Shown: positions 62,515 through 64,000 of the stretch, one piece after another | Layout: every line of letters begins with the position of its first letter | Position numbering within the stretch: position 1 is the first letter of the stretch | Origin: an uncultured bacterium | Lineage (GTDB): Bacteria > Armatimonadota > JACIXR01 | Assembly (NCBI GenBank): GCA_938041455.1 | Contig: CALITO010000004.1 | Span: 62,001 to 126,000, forward strand | DNA length: 64,000 bases | Direction of reading: 5' to 3' | Notes under the pieces: model-generated | Databases searched by the model: none | Told to the model about the DNA's origin: nothing | The model's input: only the letters and a program-made list of their open reading frames with translations | Made by a program: the position numbers and the translations under genes

Positions 62515-63566
62515 ACCCTTGTAATCTTTGTGAGTCCACGAGGTCTATCTGGGTTCAGATTGCGGGAAAGAGCAAGGAAATAGGCAAATAATTGCCCTGC
62601 TATAACCACACTTATGGGCATAATTGTCTCATCTCCTTCAAAGGGGATAGGAATGAAAGTATTGGCTAATCTCCTCATATCGTCACCATTTGAAAGAACT
62701 ATAAGTTCCGCCTTCCGCTTCTTCAAGGTTTTTGCTATTTCTAAAAGATTTTCATAAACCTTTCCCTTGGGGGTAATTAAATATACAGGCGAGCCCCGCT
62801 TCAATACCGCTATAGGACCATGCATAAAATCCACCGAGGAGAAACCATCTGCGTTTATCATAGTGGTTTCCCTTATTTTGAGGGCTATTTCCAGAGCTAT
62901 GGGATAGAAGAAACCGCGAGAGAGGACAGCCATCTCGTCCGTATAGGTATATCGTTGGACGAGTTTTTCTATCAAAGGAGATAAGGAAAGTATTTGCTGA
63001 GCCTGATGATGGACAACGCTTAATTCCTCAAGCTTTTTCCTGTCCTCCGCCCAATGAAAGGAGAGAAGGGCAATGGTCAGCATAGATGTAGTGAAAGTTT
63101 TTGTCGCCGCTACCGCTTCCTCTCTACCGGAGCGAGCAATGAGGGGAAAATGAGCTTCCTCCTGTAGGGGAGAATTCTCCGTGTTAGTGATGGCACAAGT
63201 GAGAGCTCCTTGCTCTTTCGCTCTTCTGAGAAAATAGACGACATCGGGTGTTTCTCCCGATTGGGAGATGCCGACCACAAGTGTCTTATTCAACCTCATA
63301 TAAGCATCGTAAAGGGTATAGAGTGAGGGAGTGGCTGGGGCGACGGGGATGTGGTTTTCATATTGGAGGAGATATCTCCCGTAAGTGGCTACATTATCAG
63401 ATGTCCCCCGGGCGACAACAACTACGCACTCCGGGGAAAAATGTCTTATTTCTTTCCCTATTTCCTCTGCTTTATCTCCCTCTAAAGAGAGGGTATCTTG
63501 CAAACGCTGAGGCTGTTCCTCTATCTCTTTCTGCATCTTATAACTTTCCGCCAAGTCTTCTCTCAA
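62508..63566 (-). CDS. Double SIS-domain sugar isomerase/deaminase (NagB-II/GlmS-C-like)
   Basis: A 352-residue protein equal to the isomerase half of GlmS without the glutaminase half. The first SIS domain has VVARGTSDNVATYG and GISQSGETPDV; the second has LSRGFFYPIALEIALKIRE, DGFSSVDFMHGP and the closing LNPDRPRGLTKI. Such stand-alone forms deaminate or isomerise amino-sugar phosphates (NagB-II, AgaS). The TTG start at 63566 is preceded by GGAGGG but spaced closely; ATG 63536 (MQKEIEEQP) is a reasonable alternative that nearly abolishes the overlap with the upstream gene. Confidence 0.88.
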   Translation of the reverse strand: MREDLAESYKMQKEIEEQPQRLQDTLSLEGDKAEEIGKEIRHFSPECVVVVARGTSDNVATYGRYLLQYENHIPVAPATPSLYTLYDAYMRLNKTLVVGISQSGETPDVVYFLRRAKEQGALTCAITNTENSPLQEEAHFPLIARSGREEAVAATKTFTTSMLTIALLSFHWAEDRKKLEELSVVHHQAQQILSLSPLIEKLVQRYTYTDEMAVLSRGFFYPIALEIALKIRETTMINADGFSSVDFMHGPIAVLKRGSPVYLITPKGKVYENLLEIAKTLKKRKAELIVLSNGDDMRRLANTFIPIPFEGDETIMPISVVIAGQLFAYFLALSRNLNPDRPRGLTKITRVW

Positions 63567-63846
63567 CTCCCTCCACTTTGGAGCGCATCGTTGCTGGTTT
63601 ATCCCTTCTATCGTCTATATGAAGGGAAGTCACAACCCTTTGGCAACCCATTTGGAAAGCGACTTCGTGAATGCGTGCTGAGGCTTCCCAGATTTGTTCC
63701 AAAGTTCCCTCAAAGACGGTGCTCATAGGCGTTATCTCGTATTTGAGCCCCATTTCCTTCAAAACCTTCACGCAACCGGCGATATAATCTCCCACGCTTG
63801 GGGATGCTGTGCCAAGGGGATAGATGCTTATCTCAGCGATGGGCAT
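63538..63846 (-). CDS. MTH1187/YkoF-like thiamine-binding family protein
   Basis: A 102-residue ferredoxin-like-fold protein: MPIAEISIYPLGTASPSVGDYI, YEITPMSTVFEGTLEQIW and RVVTSLHIDDRRDKPATM are hallmarks of the MTH1187 (formerly DUF77) family, some members of which bind thiamine or its precursors. It is cytoplasmic and non-catalytic as far as known. AAAGGAGG lies upstream of ATG, behind a strong promoter. It is the first gene of the glycan operon, where its relation to sugar use is unclear. Confidence 0.9.
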   Translation of the reverse strand: MPIAEISIYPLGTASPSVGDYIAGCVKVLKEMGLKYEITPMSTVFEGTLEQIWEASARIHEVAFQMGCQRVVTSLHIDDRRDKPATMRSKVEGVERRLGGKL

Positions 63847-63879
63847 ATAGCCTTCGCCTCCTTTCTAATTATTTTAGAA

Positions 63880-63908
63880 ATATTAAGAGAAATCCTATAG
63901 ATTGTCAA
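63880..63908 (-). promoter_or_regulatory. Putative promoter of the seven-gene glycan operon
   Basis: On the minus strand a perfect TTGACA (63908-63903) and TAATAT (63885-63880) are 17 nt apart. The transcript would start near 63873, 27 nt before the ATG at 63846, with AAAGGAGG in the leader. All seven genes down to the fucosidase are close or overlapping. Confidence 0.72.
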
Positions 63909-63930
63909 GACCACCTCTATTCTAAAGAAA

Positions 63931-63959
63931 GGGACAAGATTTAAAATACTTTGTATAAT
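63931..63959 (+). promoter_or_regulatory. Putative promoter for the gene starting at 63996
   Basis: GGGACA (63931-63936) and a perfect TATAAT (63954-63959) are 17 nt apart on the plus strand. The start would be near 63966, 30 nt before ATG 63996. It is divergent from the glycan operon promoter, leaving 22 nt between their -35 boxes for a shared regulator. Confidence 0.6.
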
Positions 63960-63995
63960 TAATTTCCAATAAAATATGCAAAGGGGTGATTTTAA

Positions 63996-64000
63996 ATGGA
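63996..64000 (+). CDS. Start of a plus-strand gene, cut by the window end
   Basis: Only ATGGA is present. AGGGGTGAT at 63982-63990 is a good ribosome-binding site and a promoter lies 37 nt upstream. A divergent gene beside a glycan operon is often its regulator, but nothing of the protein is visible. Confidence 0.55.

Noticed and set aside
1-64000. CRISPR arrays, insertion sequences, prophage or integrase genes
   Set aside because: No direct-repeat arrays, transposase, integrase or phage structural genes were seen; the only repeats are protein-coding domain repeats.

Overview
The window is a gene-dense bacterial chromosome segment with almost no spacer DNA. It suggests an uncultured, probably thermophilic, sugar-degrading bacterium of the Armatimonadota/Fervidibacterota type. 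Support comes from many glycoside hydrolases of several families, a large DUF6785/DUF6784-like membrane protein, UroD-like and sugar-isomerase paralogues, an archaeal-type phosphoglycerate mutase, the tRNA m1A58 methylase TrmI, and strong gene overlap. The phylum is an inference from gene content; no rRNA is present. I see no phage, insertion sequence, CRISPR array or other mobile DNA.

Layout. (1) 1-7291, plus strand: an MFS/spermidine-synthase fusion, a sugar isomerase, a polytopic membrane protein and a secreted clan GH-A glycosidase, apparently one operon. (2) 7281-17679, minus strand: a housekeeping run starting at secDF (secDF, cation efflux, recJ, rel, dtd, TPR protein). A promoter inside the TPR gene's 3' end then drives tRNA-Ala(CGC), apgM and trmI. 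(3) 17826-44917, plus strand: 27 kb of nearly gapless co-directional genes. They run recG, rsmD, coaD, pta-ackA, DUF177-rpmF, plsX-fabHKDG, acpP-fabF, two cytoplasmic glycosidases, rnc, panBC, nadC, bioY-birA, then a pair of Gfo/Idh/MocA oxidoreductases and a flavoprotein. (4) 44937-53095, minus strand: a secreted six-hairpin glycosidase, a small FN3 lipoprotein and a 1680-residue surface protein. (5) 53270-63846, minus strand: a seven-gene glycan operon (thiamine-binding-like protein, SIS sugar isomerase/deaminase, UroD-like protein, giant secreted glycosidase-like protein, MFS permease, GHMP sugar kinase, secreted GH29 fucosidase). (6) A new plus-strand gene begins at the last bases.

How it fits together. 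Region 3 is organised around acyl metabolism and its cofactors: CoA (panB, panC, coaD), acetyl-CoA/acetate (pta, ackA), biotin for acetyl-CoA carboxylase (bioY, birA), NAD (nadC), and fatty-acid/phospholipid synthesis. Regions 1, 4 and 5 and the inserts in region 3 supply sugars by breaking down complex, fucose-containing or otherwise decorated glycans outside the cell and finishing the job inside.

The most unusual points are: an rnc gene with no ATG/GTG/TTG start compatible with an intact enzyme (best candidate ATT at 35963); a panC start region where the Shine-Dalgarno is spaced for an ACG; a tRNA-apgM-trmI polycistron; an ATL/MGMT-like protein with Tyr in place of the acceptor Cys; a giant GH42/GH5-like protein with Asp at the expected acid/base; and a UroD-like protein inside a glycan operon. 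Nine promoters with TTGACA/TATAAT-like boxes were picked out by eye.
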